Positions 45,857 through 54,547 of a DNA stretch of 64,000 nucleotides are shown piece after piece. The DNA lies in contig JBCBIY010000002.1 in NCBI GenBank assembly GCA_038523925.1, forward strand, positions 62,001-126,000, read 5' to 3'. Within the stretch, counting starts at the first letter, position 1. Every line of letters begins with the position of its first letter. Below the pieces are notes generated by a model. It was not told the origin of the DNA. It made no database searches and was given only the letters and a program-made list of their open reading frames with translations. The position numbers were made by a program, and so were the translations under genes. Source of the stretch: JBCBWG01 sp038523925 (GTDB lineage: Bacteria > Pseudomonadota > Alphaproteobacteria > Rhizobiales > Hyphomicrobiaceae).

Positions 45857-46627
45857 CTAGATCGCGAGGTACTCGTGGCGGAGTTCTTCGTTGTCGAGGA
45901 CGTCCTGCGCGGTTCCGTCGAAGACGACTTGGCCCATGTCGAGGATGACGGCGCGGTCGGCGAGGTGGAGCGCTGCGATCGCATTCTGCTCAACGATGAT
46001 GGTCGTGATGCCGAGCTTTTTGATCCCTTCGAGGATGCGCTCGATCTCCTGCACAATGACAGGCGCCAAGCCCTCGTAGGGCTCGTCGAGCAGCAGCAGC
46101 TTGATGTCTTTTGCCAGCGCGCGGGCGATTGCGAGCATCTGCTGCTCGCCGCCGGACATCGTCGTGCCTTCCTGTTTGCGGCGTTCGCCGAGCCGCGGAA
46201 AGCTCTCGTAGATGCGCTCGAACGACCAGCCCTTCGGACCGTTCACCTGCGCAAGCTGCAGGTTCTCTTCGACTGTGAGCCCCGGAATGATCCGGCGGTC
46301 TTCCGGCACGAGCGCGACACCGGCAACCGAAGCCTGATGCGACTTCATCGTGTGCAGCGGTTGGTGGTCGAGCCAGAGTTCGCCGTGGCGCAGTGCCGGG
46401 TCATCCAACCGCGCCATGGTGCGCAGCGTTGACGTTTTTCCAGCGCCGTTGCGGCCGAGGAGTGCGAGGATTTCGCCCTCGCGGACATCGAGGCTGATCC
46501 CCTGCACGATGTAGCTCTCGCCGTAGTAGGCGTGGATGTCCCAGACGGAGAAGTAGGCCGGCTGCCCGCCCTGGTTGCGGACGGGCGCAACCGACGGGGC
46601 CTCCTGCGGTGCGGTTGTCTCGCTCAT
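45857..46627 (-). CDS. livF: HAAT ABC transporter ATPase (LivF-like)
   Basis: 256 residues; one of two ATPases driving the branched-chain amino acid/amide importer. Walker A LLGRNGAGKTSTLRT (about 55), signature MSGGEQQMLAIARAL, Walker B LLLLDEPYEGLAP, and the H-loop replaced-type IIVEQNAIAALHLAD typical of LivF. An N-terminal extension of about 25 residues precedes the domain. Last gene of the minus-strand operon, overlapping livG by 4 bases. Confidence 0.92.
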   Translation of the reverse strand: MSETTAPQEAPSVAPVRNQGGQPAYFSVWDIHAYYGESYIVQGISLDVREGEILALLGRNGAGKTSTLRTMARLDDPALRHGELWLDHQPLHTMKSHQASVAGVALVPEDRRIIPGLTVEENLQLAQVNGPKGWSFERIYESFPRLGERRKQEGTTMSGGEQQMLAIARALAKDIKLLLLDEPYEGLAPVIVQEIERILEGIKKLGITTIIVEQNAIAALHLADRAVILDMGQVVFDGTAQDVLDNEELRHEYLAI

Positions 46628-47388
46628 AGGTGCGCGCCTCCGAGATAGGCTTCCTGGACCTTCGGGTCGCCTTTAATCGCTTCAGGCTCACCTTCGACGA
46701 TGACGTGCCCTTGCGAGAGCACGGAGATGCGATCGGCGAGCGAGAACACCACGTGCATGTCGTGCTCGATGACGACTTTCGTGATGTTGTGCTCTTTCCC
46801 GATGCGCTTCAGCAGATCGATCGTGTTGTTGGTGTCGGCGCGCGACATTCCGGCAGTTGGCTCATCAAGCAACAGCAGCTTCGGGTCTTGGACGAGGCAC
46901 ATCGCAAGCTCGAGCCGGCGCTTGTCTCCGCGCGACAGAGAGCCAGAAAGCGAGCCTGCCTTGTCTGCAAGGCCGACGCTCTCCAGCATCGCCTCTGCCT
47001 TTTCGATGACATCGCCGTGCCCGTCGACGCGTGACCAGGCCTGGAAGCTGAACGCACCATCCCGCGTCGCAAGAGCCGGGATCATGATGTTTTCGAGCAG
47101 TGTCAGGTCGGTGAAAATTTCCGGCGTCTGGAAGACGCGGGCGACACCCATCTGGTTGATGTCCGGCGGCTTGCGGCCAAGCAACGACTTGTCGCCATCG
47201 AAAATGACCGTGCCGGTGTCGGGGATCAAACGGCCGACGATGGCGTTGAGCAGCGTCGACTTGCCGGCCCCGTTCGGCCCGATGATGGCGTGGACCGTGC
47301 CTTGCGTCACCTTGAGGTTGACATCGTCCAGCGCCTTCAGCCCGCCGAACGCTTTGTTGACGCCCGACACTTCGAGAATGTTGCTCAT
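46624..47388 (-). CDS. livG: HAAT ABC transporter ATPase (LivG-like)
   Basis: 254 residues. Walker A IGPNGAGKSTLLNAI (about 37), the LivG-characteristic GVARVFQTPEIFTDLTLLEN, signature LSRGDKRRLELAMCLVQ (Ser-Arg-Gly in place of the usual SGG), Walker B LLLLDEPTAGMSRADT and VVIEHDMHVVFSLADRISVL. Couples ATP hydrolysis to uptake through LivH/LivM. Starts 6 bases after livM. Confidence 0.92.
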   Translation of the reverse strand: MSNILEVSGVNKAFGGLKALDDVNLKVTQGTVHAIIGPNGAGKSTLLNAIVGRLIPDTGTVIFDGDKSLLGRKPPDINQMGVARVFQTPEIFTDLTLLENIMIPALATRDGAFSFQAWSRVDGHGDVIEKAEAMLESVGLADKAGSLSGSLSRGDKRRLELAMCLVQDPKLLLLDEPTAGMSRADTNNTIDLLKRIGKEHNITKVVIEHDMHVVFSLADRISVLSQGHVIVEGEPEAIKGDPKVQEAYLGGAHL

Positions 47389-47394
47389 CGTGCC

Positions 47395-48600
47395 CTACTC
47401 CGCCGGCTGCGCGTTGGCTGCGTCCGGCCGGGCCTGATCGCGCTTCTTGCGCGACGAGAACACCGAGCCGATCCGGCGCGTGCCTTCCATCAGGCCGCCC
47501 GGCAGGAAGATGACGACCAGCATGAACAGAAGCCCGAGCGTCAGATGCCAGCCCTTGCCGACGAACGGGTAGATCACGGCGACGAAGAAGTCGCTGACGC
47601 CGTCCGGCATCCACGAAAACCAGCCTTCGAGGATGAACTTGTTAATCTTGGAGACGATGTTCTCCATGTACTTGATGAGGCCTGCACCAAGCACAGGGCC
47701 GAGCAGCGTCCCGGCACCGCCCAGGATTGTCATCAAGACGACCTCGCCTGACGCGGTCCAGAACATGCGTTCCGCCCCCGCCTGCGTGTCCATCGCGACC
47801 ATCAAGCCGCCCGCGAGGCCGGCGTACATGCCTGAGATCACGAAGGCTGCGAGCGTGTAGGGCCGCGTGCTGACGCCAGTGTAGCCGAGCCGGCTCTGGT
47901 TCGATTTAACCGCCTGCAACATCAGACCAAACGGCGAGCGGAAGATGCGGATCGAGATGTAGAACGCGATCAGCATCATGAACGCAGCGACGTAGTAGCC
48001 GACGTTAAACGTGAACTCCCACCCGCCGATGTAGAGGATCTCGGTCGCGCTCATGTCGAAACCGAAGAGGTTGGCGCGCGCGACTTCGCCTGAACCCAGT
48101 GCGCTGTCGAGGATGCGCGGATCGCTTGTCTTCGGCTGTAGCCCGGTTTCACCGCCCGTGATCGGCGTCAGCACCGAATAGGCAAGCGCATAAGACATCT
48201 GCGCAAAGGCGAGCGTCAGGATGGAAAAGTAAATGCCGGACCGGCGCAGCGAGATGTAGCCGACGGCGAGACTGAACAAGCCTGCCACCACGATGCTGAG
48301 TGCAATCGCCGGGATGATGTTCATCGTCAAAAGCTTCATCATCCAGATCGCGGCATAGGACCCGGCGCCGAGAAACGCCGCATGGCCGAAACTCAGGTAG
48401 CCGGTGAGGCCGAACAGGATGTTGAAGCCGATCGCGAAGATCCCGAAGATGACGAACCGCTGCATCAGGTCGGGGTAGCCAGCGTTGAACTGCGCAAGCG
48501 CTGAGTTGACCGGGAACGGGTTCAAAAGGAACGGCGCCAGGATTGTCAGAATGGCGACAAAGACCAGGAGGCGGGCGTCCGCCTTATCTAGCGAGAACAT
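47395..48600 (-). CDS. livM: HAAT ABC transporter permease (LivM-like)
   Basis: 401 residues, about 9-10 helices. Family landmarks: NILFGLTGYLSFGHAAFLGA, the TMD loop RSPFGLMLQAVKSNQSRLGY (ATPase-coupling), ARGSS-like AFVISGMYAGLAGGLMVAMD and LGGAGTLLGPVLGAGLIKYM. An extra segment between helices (about 125-165, SVLTPITGGETGLQPKTSDP) makes it longer than E. coli LivM core. Starts 3 bases after livH. Confidence 0.93.
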   Translation of the reverse strand: MFSLDKADARLLVFVAILTILAPFLLNPFPVNSALAQFNAGYPDLMQRFVIFGIFAIGFNILFGLTGYLSFGHAAFLGAGSYAAIWMMKLLTMNIIPAIALSIVVAGLFSLAVGYISLRRSGIYFSILTLAFAQMSYALAYSVLTPITGGETGLQPKTSDPRILDSALGSGEVARANLFGFDMSATEILYIGGWEFTFNVGYYVAAFMMLIAFYISIRIFRSPFGLMLQAVKSNQSRLGYTGVSTRPYTLAAFVISGMYAGLAGGLMVAMDTQAGAERMFWTASGEVVLMTILGGAGTLLGPVLGAGLIKYMENIVSKINKFILEGWFSWMPDGVSDFFVAVIYPFVGKGWHLTLGLLFMLVVIFLPGGLMEGTRRIGSVFSSRKKRDQARPDAANAQPAE

Positions 48601-48603
48601 GGC

Positions 48604-49635
48604 TTAGTCCTCCATCACGCCAGCGCGGCCCATGAGCCCGCGCGGCCGGGTCAGCAGGACGATTATGGCGACGAGATACAAAATGACCTGGTTGATGCCC
48701 GGCAGGTAGTAGAGCACGTCGCGCATCGAGGCGAAGCTCTCGAGGATGCCGAGCAGAAAGCCTGCGAGCACGGCGCCGACAAGCGAGCCCATGCCGCCGA
48801 CGACGACCACGACGAAGCTCAGGACGAGGAAGTCCATGCCCATGTGGTAGTTCGGCGAGTTGATTGGTGCGTACATGACGCCCGCAAGCCCTGCGACGGC
48901 GGCTGCGAGCCCAAACATGATGGTGAACCGACGGTCGATGTTGATGCCGAGCACGCCGACGGTCTCGCGGTCAGCCATGCCGGCCCTGACGACCATCCCG
49001 AATGTCGTGAACTGCAGGAAGGCGAACACGCCGGCGAGGATCACGCAGGCGAAGACGAAATAGACGAGGCGCCAGTAGGGATAGATGATGACGTTCGGGT
49101 CGAAGCCGATCATGGCGCCGAAGTCGAAGGAGCCTGCAAAGGCGGCCGGTGCCGGCGTCGGGATCGGGTTCGCGCCGTAGAAGTACTTGATGATCTCTTG
49201 CAGGACGATGGCGAGGCCGAACGTCACGAGGATCTGGTCGGCGTGCGGGCGCTTATAGAAGTGACGGATGAGCCCGCGCTCCATCAGGACGCCGAGCAGC
49301 ATCATGATTGGGATCGTCACGATAATGGCGATGGGAACGGACCAGTCGATGATGGTCGCGGCCGCCCCCTCCCCAACCAGGCCTTGGATATAGGGCACAT
49401 CGACTTTGAGCGGGTTGCCGAGGAAGTCCGTCCGGCTCTCGTCGACGACTTGATAGGAAAGCGTGAGCACGCGGCTCAGAGTGACAGCGCAGAACGCGCC
49501 GATCATAAACAGCGCACCGTGCGCGAAGTTCACGACGCCAAGCGTGCCGAAGATCAGCGTGAGACCAAGCGCGATCAGGGCGTATGCCGACCCCTTGTCG
49601 AGCCCGTTCAGCACTTGAAGAATTAAGGCTTCCAT
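48604..49635 (-). CDS. livH: HAAT ABC transporter permease (LivH-like)
   Basis: 343 residues, about 8 helices. Typical LivH features: GLDKGSAYALIALGLTLIFG then TLGVVNFAHGALFMIGAF near the N-terminus, TFGMVVRAGMADRETVGVLG as the coupling loop, and VVGGMGSLVGAVLAGFLLGI. An insertion of about 40 residues after the second helix (LTLSYQVVDESRTDFLGN...) makes it longer than the usual 290-300 residues; I know this from amide/urea-type members. Separated from the upstream binding-protein gene by 120 bases containing a hairpin. Confidence 0.92.
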   Translation of the reverse strand: MEALILQVLNGLDKGSAYALIALGLTLIFGTLGVVNFAHGALFMIGAFCAVTLSRVLTLSYQVVDESRTDFLGNPLKVDVPYIQGLVGEGAAATIIDWSVPIAIIVTIPIMMLLGVLMERGLIRHFYKRPHADQILVTFGLAIVLQEIIKYFYGANPIPTPAPAAFAGSFDFGAMIGFDPNVIIYPYWRLVYFVFACVILAGVFAFLQFTTFGMVVRAGMADRETVGVLGINIDRRFTIMFGLAAAVAGLAGVMYAPINSPNYHMGMDFLVLSFVVVVVGGMGSLVGAVLAGFLLGILESFASMRDVLYYLPGINQVILYLVAIIVLLTRPRGLMGRAGVMED

Positions 49636-49711
49636 ATCGGATTTCCATCGCGTCGCCCGGGGCTGCGAACAGCACGGCGAGGAAACCGGCGCACCCGCCG
49701 GTAAAGGAGAT

Positions 49712-49737
49712 GGGGCGGCGCGTTGAAGCGCCGCCCC
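49712..49737 (-). repeat. Stem-loop between the ABC binding-protein gene and livH
   Basis: GGGGCGGCGC and GCGCCGCCCC form perfect 10-base arms with a 6-base loop, 18 bases past the binding-protein stop on the minus strand. There is no T-run. Same location and design as the hairpins after tctC and dctP. Confidence 0.65.
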
Positions 49738-49755
49738 GTCAATCAGACCGGCCGC

Positions 49756-51135
49756 TTATGCGCCGGCGTTGCACTTTCCGATCGGCACCGGATTGCCCTG
49801 CGCATCCCGCATCTGCGGGTGATCCGGGGCGTAGGTGACCTTGTCGACCGGCGTCACTTCAACGATCTCGAGAAGGTCGAAGTCCGATGTCGGCTTCTCT
49901 TTACCCTTCACGACGAGAACGTCCTTGAAGCACTGGTGGTCTTCGGCGCGGTACAGCGTCTTGCCATTGCCGAGGCCGTCGAACTCGAAGCCTTCGAGCG
50001 CTTCGACGACACCGCATGGGTTGAACGTGCCGGCACGCTCGACGGCATCTGCGTACAGCAGTGCTTGGACGTAGCAGGTGTGGGCTGCCTGTGACGGCGG
50101 GAAGCCGTACTTCTGGCCGAAAGACTTCACGAATGCCTTCGAGCCTTCGTCCGTCAGCGACCAGTGCCAGTTCGTCGAACCAAAGATGCCCTTCACGTTG
50201 GCGCCGGCACCCTTCGCCATGAGGCGTGAGTAGAGCGGGACAACGATCTGGAAGTCTTTGCCGTTCACCTGCTTACCGCGCAGGCCGAACTGGACGGCGT
50301 TGGTCAACGAGTTGACCATGTTGTTGCCGTAGTGGTTCAGGACGAGCACGTCTGCGCCCGATTGAAGAACCGGCGCGATGTAGGACGAGAAGTCCGTTTG
50401 CGTCAGCGGCGTTTTAACCGCGGCAACCGTCTCCCAGCCCATCGACTCAGTCGATTCTTTGACGGCCTGCTCGGTCGTGTAGCCCCAGTTGTAGTCAGCC
50501 GTCAGGTGGTAGGCCTTGCGGTCCTTGCCGTAGGCCTTGGCGAGCACTGGCGCGAGCGCGGCACCCGACATGTACGAGTTAAAGAAGTGACGGAAGCCGT
50601 TCGCCTTCTTGTCCTTACCCGTTGTGTCGTTGGAGTGCGTCAGGCCAGCCATGAAGATGATGCCGGCTTCCTGGCAAAGCGCCTGGACGGCCACAGCAAC
50701 ACCCGACGACGAGCCGCCGGTGATCATGACCGCGCCGTCCTTCTCGATCATCGAGCGGGCGGATGCGCGGGCTGCGTCTGACTTCGTCTGCGTATCACCG
50801 GTGACGTAGGCGACCTTCTTGCCGAGGATGCCGTTGCCTTTGAGCGCCTTCGACGAGAACGTCTTCATCATGCCGCCGTCGCCGCCACCGTTGAGGTGTT
50901 CGACAGCCAGCTCATAAGCGCGCAGCTCGTCAGCGCCCTCGTCGGCGTAAGGCCCACTCTGCGGCACGTTAAAGCCGAGCGTGACTTCAGACTTGTTCTT
51001 AGGATCGTTCACGAACGCCTGGGCGCTCGATGTAAACATCATCGGTGCGCCACCGGCGACCGTGAATGCGGCGGCACCGGCGCCGCCCTTCAGCACGCCG
51101 CGCCGCGACGCTTCCGACGGAATCTTCTTGGTCAA
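49756..51135 (-). CDS. livK: HAAT ABC transporter substrate-binding protein with Tat-type signal
   Basis: 459 residues; periplasmic type I binding protein for amino acids, amides or urea-like compounds. The N-terminus (SRRGVLKGGAGAAAFTVAGG) has the twin-arginine pattern, so it may be exported folded. The Peripla_BP_6 fold follows: VTLGFNVPQSGPYADEGADE, GVAVAVQALCQEAGIIFMAG, LTADYNWGYTTEQAVKES and SGADVLVLNHYGNNMVN. The GGAGG in GGGAGGAAC precedes the ATG. The large size (over 430 mature residues) resembles short-chain amide/urea binding proteins more than LivK. With the ureide enzymes 7 kb away, urea or an amide is a reasonable guess, but only a guess. Confidence 0.88.
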   Translation of the reverse strand: MTKKIPSEASRRGVLKGGAGAAAFTVAGGAPMMFTSSAQAFVNDPKNKSEVTLGFNVPQSGPYADEGADELRAYELAVEHLNGGGDGGMMKTFSSKALKGNGILGKKVAYVTGDTQTKSDAARASARSMIEKDGAVMITGGSSSGVAVAVQALCQEAGIIFMAGLTHSNDTTGKDKKANGFRHFFNSYMSGAALAPVLAKAYGKDRKAYHLTADYNWGYTTEQAVKESTESMGWETVAAVKTPLTQTDFSSYIAPVLQSGADVLVLNHYGNNMVNSLTNAVQFGLRGKQVNGKDFQIVVPLYSRLMAKGAGANVKGIFGSTNWHWSLTDEGSKAFVKSFGQKYGFPPSQAAHTCYVQALLYADAVERAGTFNPCGVVEALEGFEFDGLGNGKTLYRAEDHQCFKDVLVVKGKEKPTSDFDLLEIVEVTPVDKVTYAPDHPQMRDAQGNPVPIGKCNAGA

Positions 51136-51410
51136 TTGTTCCTCCCGAACCCCATAGGTTCGTTGCGTTTCTACCCGTCCCGCACTTCTTTCGCGTGCTG
51201 GGAGATGTGCTCACGGCCTCGACGTGCCGAGGCTGCGACCAAATGGAGCGTGTGGCTTGACCGGGTCAATTGAACCAACGGTGCAGCGCCAGCGAGTGAT
51301 CCGGCTAACGCTGCTGAATTTTCGGTCGCCACATACCCCGACCGGCCGCAGCTCGGGCGATCGGGCGTTTATAGTTAGTGCGGGCTCGACGGATGAGTTA
51401 AGGCGAATTG

Positions 51411-52283
51411 ATGAGTGAATTTCGACATCGCTGGTCCGCCCGGCGCCAGGCGCTTCGCCGATCCATTGAAGGTGATGCCTGTCTCTTTCCTGCATCCGTG
51501 CATGACCCGCTGTCGGCGCGCATCGCAGAAGACATCGGCTTTGAAGTCGGCATGTACGCCGGTAGCCAAGCCTCGCTCGCGGTCCTCGGCGCACCCGACT
51601 ACATCCTGCTGACGCTCACTGAGTTTGCCGAACAGGCCCATCGGATCGCACGCGCAAGCGCGTTGCCGCTGATGGCCGACGCCGATCATGGCTACGGCAA
51701 TGCGCTCAACGTCGCGCGCACAGTGGAAGAACTTGAGACGGCCGGCATCGCAGGCTTGTCGATTGAAGATACAGTCCTGCCTGAGACGCATGGCTCAGCG
51801 GGCCATGCGTCTCTTGCATCGCTCGATGAAGGACTGGGCCGCGTCCGCGCAGCGCTTGACGCCCGCACCGACCCGGACCTCGTCATCGCGGCCCGGACCA
51901 GCGCGCCCTCCGTCACCGACATCGATGATGCCATCACGCGCATGCAAGCCTACGAAGCGGCCGGTGCCGACATGCTGTTTCTGATCGGGATTAAAACGCG
52001 CGCGGACCTCGAACGGGTCGCCGCGGCGACATCGGCGCCCCTCATGCTCGGCGGCGTACCGGCCGAGATGCGCGACGCAGCTTATCTAGGAAACCAACGC
52101 GTGCGGATCTGCCTTTACGGCCATCACACACTCGCGGCCTCCGTCAGCGCAATGGAAGCCGCGATGCAGGCGATCCGTGATGGCACGCCGCCTGCAGAAC
52201 TTGAACGCATCGCGGACACAGAGACGATGGACCGCCTAATGCGCCGGGCCGACTACGACGCGAAGCGCAAGCGATACCTCTAG
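51411..52283 (+). CDS. Oxaloacetate decarboxylase-like member of the ICL/PEP mutase superfamily
   Basis: 290 residues, TIM barrel. SVHDPLSARIAEDIGFEVGM, SQASLAVLGAPDYILLTLTE, LPLMADADHGYGNALNVART and LSIEDTVLPETHG place it with the Pseudomonas PA4872-type oxaloacetate decarboxylases, not with isocitrate lyase or PEP mutase: the Asp-His in ADADHGYG replaces the usual Asp-Thr. Such enzymes decarboxylate oxaloacetate to pyruvate with Mg. The ATG at 51411 directly follows a TTG; the ATG is chosen. Divergent from the ABC binding-protein gene, and followed by a 10-base inverted repeat. Confidence 0.88.
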   Translation: MSEFRHRWSARRQALRRSIEGDACLFPASVHDPLSARIAEDIGFEVGMYAGSQASLAVLGAPDYILLTLTEFAEQAHRIARASALPLMADADHGYGNALNVARTVEELETAGIAGLSIEDTVLPETHGSAGHASLASLDEGLGRVRAALDARTDPDLVIAARTSAPSVTDIDDAITRMQAYEAAGADMLFLIGIKTRADLERVAAATSAPLMLGGVPAEMRDAAYLGNQRVRICLYGHHTLAASVSAMEAAMQAIRDGTPPAELERIADTETMDRLMRRADYDAKRKRYL

Positions 52284-52340
52284 GCCGGCCCCGCGCCGCT
52301 TCAGACGCTGTCGGTCGCGCGGACCTCGGTTACGCGCGAT

Positions 52341-52372
52341 CAGATCAGGTTCCCATACGATCACCTGATCTG
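52341..52372. terminator. Perfect inverted repeat between convergent genes
   Basis: CAGATCAGGT and ACCTGATCTG form perfect 10-base arms separated by 12 bases, midway between the plus-strand decarboxylase and the minus-strand gene at 52420. No T-run on either side; a bidirectional terminator or a protein-binding site. Confidence 0.5.
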
Positions 52373-52419
52373 GTCAAGCATCGTTCTGGTCCGGTCGTCC
52401 CACCGAACCCGGCTGAGCC

Positions 52420-52902
52420 TTAGCAGTCGCCCGTCCGCCGGCATCGGCGCATGCGCCGCCTCATGCGTTCCCGGATGCGCTCGCGCACCGACAAGCCATC
52501 GTCGACGCCATCTTCGTAGCCGTCGCGATCACCGGCGCGTTGCCCACGCCGCCAGCCGACCGGGTAAAACTGCCGGTAAGCCGCGCGATAGCCTCTCAAG
52601 TACGACCCGCTCGTGTTGTTCCGACCCTGACGGGTTGAGTAACCGCTTGAGGCGCCATCCTCGAAGCCTTCGCTGTAAGACTCTTTGTAGGCCCCTTTAT
52701 ACCCGTCGTTGTAGCCATGCCTCAGACCTGCCCGCCGGCCGGCGCTGAAGCCGCGGTTGTAGGATGCGTCGGCCGTCGTCGGATAAAGCGCGACGGGGCT
52801 TGCGACGGCGACAGACATAATGGCGGGGCCAATCATGCGTTGAAGGAACCTGCGCCGGTCTAGTGGGTCTGCTGGCGAATGGTCGTCCACGGAGTGCCTC
52901 AA
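52420..52902 (-). CDS. Secreted Gly/Tyr-repeat protein with Tat-like signal
   Basis: 160 residues. DRRRFLQRMIGPAIMSVAVA (about 15-34) looks like a twin-arginine signal. The mature part repeats G-Y/F-x-x-G about every 4 residues (GFSAGRRAGLRHGYNDGYKG, then YSEGFEDGASSGYS, and later GWRRGQRAGDRDGYEDGVDDG), ending in a strongly basic Arg/Met-rich tail with two Cys. Such YxxG repeats resemble glycine-zipper or essential-for-export type low-complexity proteins. No family assigned and no function proposed. It starts at a TTG (52902); a GTG five codons later is equally plausible. Confidence 0.6.
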   Translation of the reverse strand: MRHSVDDHSPADPLDRRRFLQRMIGPAIMSVAVASPVALYPTTADASYNRGFSAGRRAGLRHGYNDGYKGAYKESYSEGFEDGASSGYSTRQGRNNTSGSYLRGYRAAYRQFYPVGWRRGQRAGDRDGYEDGVDDGLSVRERIRERMRRRMRRCRRTGDC

Positions 52903-53071
52903 TCTTTCGTTGCCGAGTTATCATCGCGGAGGTGCTTAGCATGCTGAAATTCTGTTGTTAGCCTGTTTTTTCGCCCCTTACCCCTTGGGCGAAGGAAAGC
53001 GGTTAAGCGCTTCCCGCAGGCACCAGCGCGCGCGATGATGCGGCGTCTGCGCCGCGAAAGGCCCCTACATC

Positions 53072-53659
53072 ATGACCAACACCACTCCATTCCCGTCTCG
53101 CTCATCGTGGCTCGAACTGCACGACGAAACCGATCCGGCAGCGCCTGCCAAAGCGCTGCACGATGAAAGCCGCGAGCGCCTCGGCTACGTCCGCAACTTC
53201 CTGAAGTTGCCGATTGAGGCCGACCGGCTTTCGATGTTTCAGGGCTACGTGAACCGCCTGATGCGCGGCGATGATTGCCAGCTTTCCGGTCAGGAGCGAG
53301 AACTTACCGCGCTGATCGTTTCACTCGAGAACCGATGCGAACCCTGCGTGATCACGCACGCCGGCGCGCTTGAAGCGCACGGCATGGCGAAGCGGACGGT
53401 CGACCTGCTGCTGGTCAACTGGAAGCGCGCGCCGCTCGACGATCGCATGACGGCGCTGGCGCAGTACGCCTCCGACCTCACCGTCGATCCGGGCGCAATC
53501 GAAACCGACGACCTCGAAGACCTGCGCGAGGCGGGCCTGACCGAGCTTGAAATCCTGGAGGCAGCCCAGATCATTGCGATCTTCAACGCGACGAACCGTT
53601 TGAACTCTGGCCTCGGCATCAAGGTCGACGAAGGCGCGCACGACGTATTCCGGAGATAA
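53072..53659 (+). CDS. AhpD-like peroxidase-related protein (carboxymuconolactone decarboxylase fold)
   Basis: 195 residues. The AhpD core motif E-x-x-C-x-x-C-x-x-x-H is complete: ENRCEPCVITH (Cys89, Cys92, His96), with the later NRLNSGLGI helix typical of the uncharacterised peroxidase-related branch. The Cys pair can act as a thiol peroxidase or disulfide reductase. YVRNFLKLP near the N-terminus is another branch marker. Cytoplasmic, single gene, no obvious partner. Confidence 0.88.
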   Translation: MTNTTPFPSRSSWLELHDETDPAAPAKALHDESRERLGYVRNFLKLPIEADRLSMFQGYVNRLMRGDDCQLSGQERELTALIVSLENRCEPCVITHAGALEAHGMAKRTVDLLLVNWKRAPLDDRMTALAQYASDLTVDPGAIETDDLEDLREAGLTELEILEAAQIIAIFNATNRLNSGLGIKVDEGAHDVFRR

Positions 53660-53908
53660 CGAGGCGACGCGCGCGCTGAGGCAACGGCGTTGGTCGCGCC
53701 GTCCGCGGTGACGATTGGAAGTGGAGGTCTGGAGCGCAACAGCATGGCGGATGACGTCGGTGCTCTGCCTATGGCGCCCCCATACTCTGTTCCCTCACGC
53801 CCTTCTCGCCAATCACGCACTCTCGACCTGTTGTGAGATGCGCGGCAGCCGTGGTCCGCGTAAATCGGACGCCAACATCCTTGCCAATCGTCCACAACAA
53901 GGCCGCCC

Positions 53909-54379
53909 ATGCCGCTCCGCCCCTTGCTCGCATTCGCGCTGACGCTCGCCGCCACCACGCTCACGCCGCCAACAGCATCAGCCAAACCGCTAGATCGCTA
54001 CACGAACACCGGTGCTGACCGTCTCGTGATCCGGGGCTTCGATACGACAGCCTACGCGCAGGTCGGCAAACCGGTGCGCGGACGGGCAGCCCACAAGGTC
54101 GTATGGAAAGGCGCGACGTGGTGGTTTCGCACACGCGCCGCCTCCGCGGCCTTCAACAAGAACCCTGACGCTTACGCGCCTCAGTTTGGCGCGTACTGCA
54201 CCGGCGGCCTCAGCCAGCGCCACGTGATCGCCGGCAACCCGCGCACCTGGCGGCGGCATAAGGGCAAGGTCTACCTGTTCTACCAACGCGCCGGCGCGGT
54301 CCGCTTCGACAAAGACCCCGAAGGCACGATCGCCAAAGCCCGCGCCTACTGGAACACGCTCAGCGTCAAAGACCGCTGA
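53909..54379 (+). CDS. Secreted YHS-domain protein
   Basis: 156 residues: signal peptide (LLAFALTLAATTLTPPTASA, about 5-24) and one YHS-like domain (about 40-110): VIRGFDTTAYAQVGKPVRGR, then WKGATWWFRTRAASAAFNKN and YAPQFGAYCTGGLSQRH. This periplasmic YHS family is common in proteobacteria and of unknown function; metal binding through the Cys/His pair is inferred. Start at ATG 53909. Followed by two direct repeats (54395-54446). Confidence 0.85.
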   Translation: MPLRPLLAFALTLAATTLTPPTASAKPLDRYTNTGADRLVIRGFDTTAYAQVGKPVRGRAAHKVVWKGATWWFRTRAASAAFNKNPDAYAPQFGAYCTGGLSQRHVIAGNPRTWRRHKGKVYLFYQRAGAVRFDKDPEGTIAKARAYWNTLSVKDR

Positions 54380-54394
54380 TGCGATTTTTTTGGG

Positions 54395-54446
54395 GCCCGT
54401 CTACGCTTCCGCTAGCAGTTTCTTTGCCCGTCTACGCTTCCGCTAG
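54395..54446. repeat. Two direct 21-base repeats, the second forming a hairpin
   Basis: The 21-base block beginning GCCCGTCTACGCTTCC and ending GCTAG occurs at 54395-54415 and 54426-54446, period 31. At the second copy CCGTCTA (54428-54434) and TAGACGG (54444-54450) pair as a 7-base stem with a 9-base loop. It lies between convergent genes, after the YHS gene. It could be a REP-like element or duplicated terminator half; only these two copies were noticed in the window. Confidence 0.7.
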
Positions 54447-54547
54447 ACGGCGCTTAGAATCCGCGACGAAACGCGTCGCGCGATCCGCAGGCCGGATGGC
54501 CTGCTCCTGGCGCGGTGCTCACGCTCTGGGATTGGCAGCTGCTGCGG

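Noticed and set aside
52970..52993. TTCGCCC...GGGCGAA hairpin next to a T-run
   Set aside because: The T-run precedes the stem in the plus direction and becomes an A-run after it in the minus direction, so it is not a terminator.
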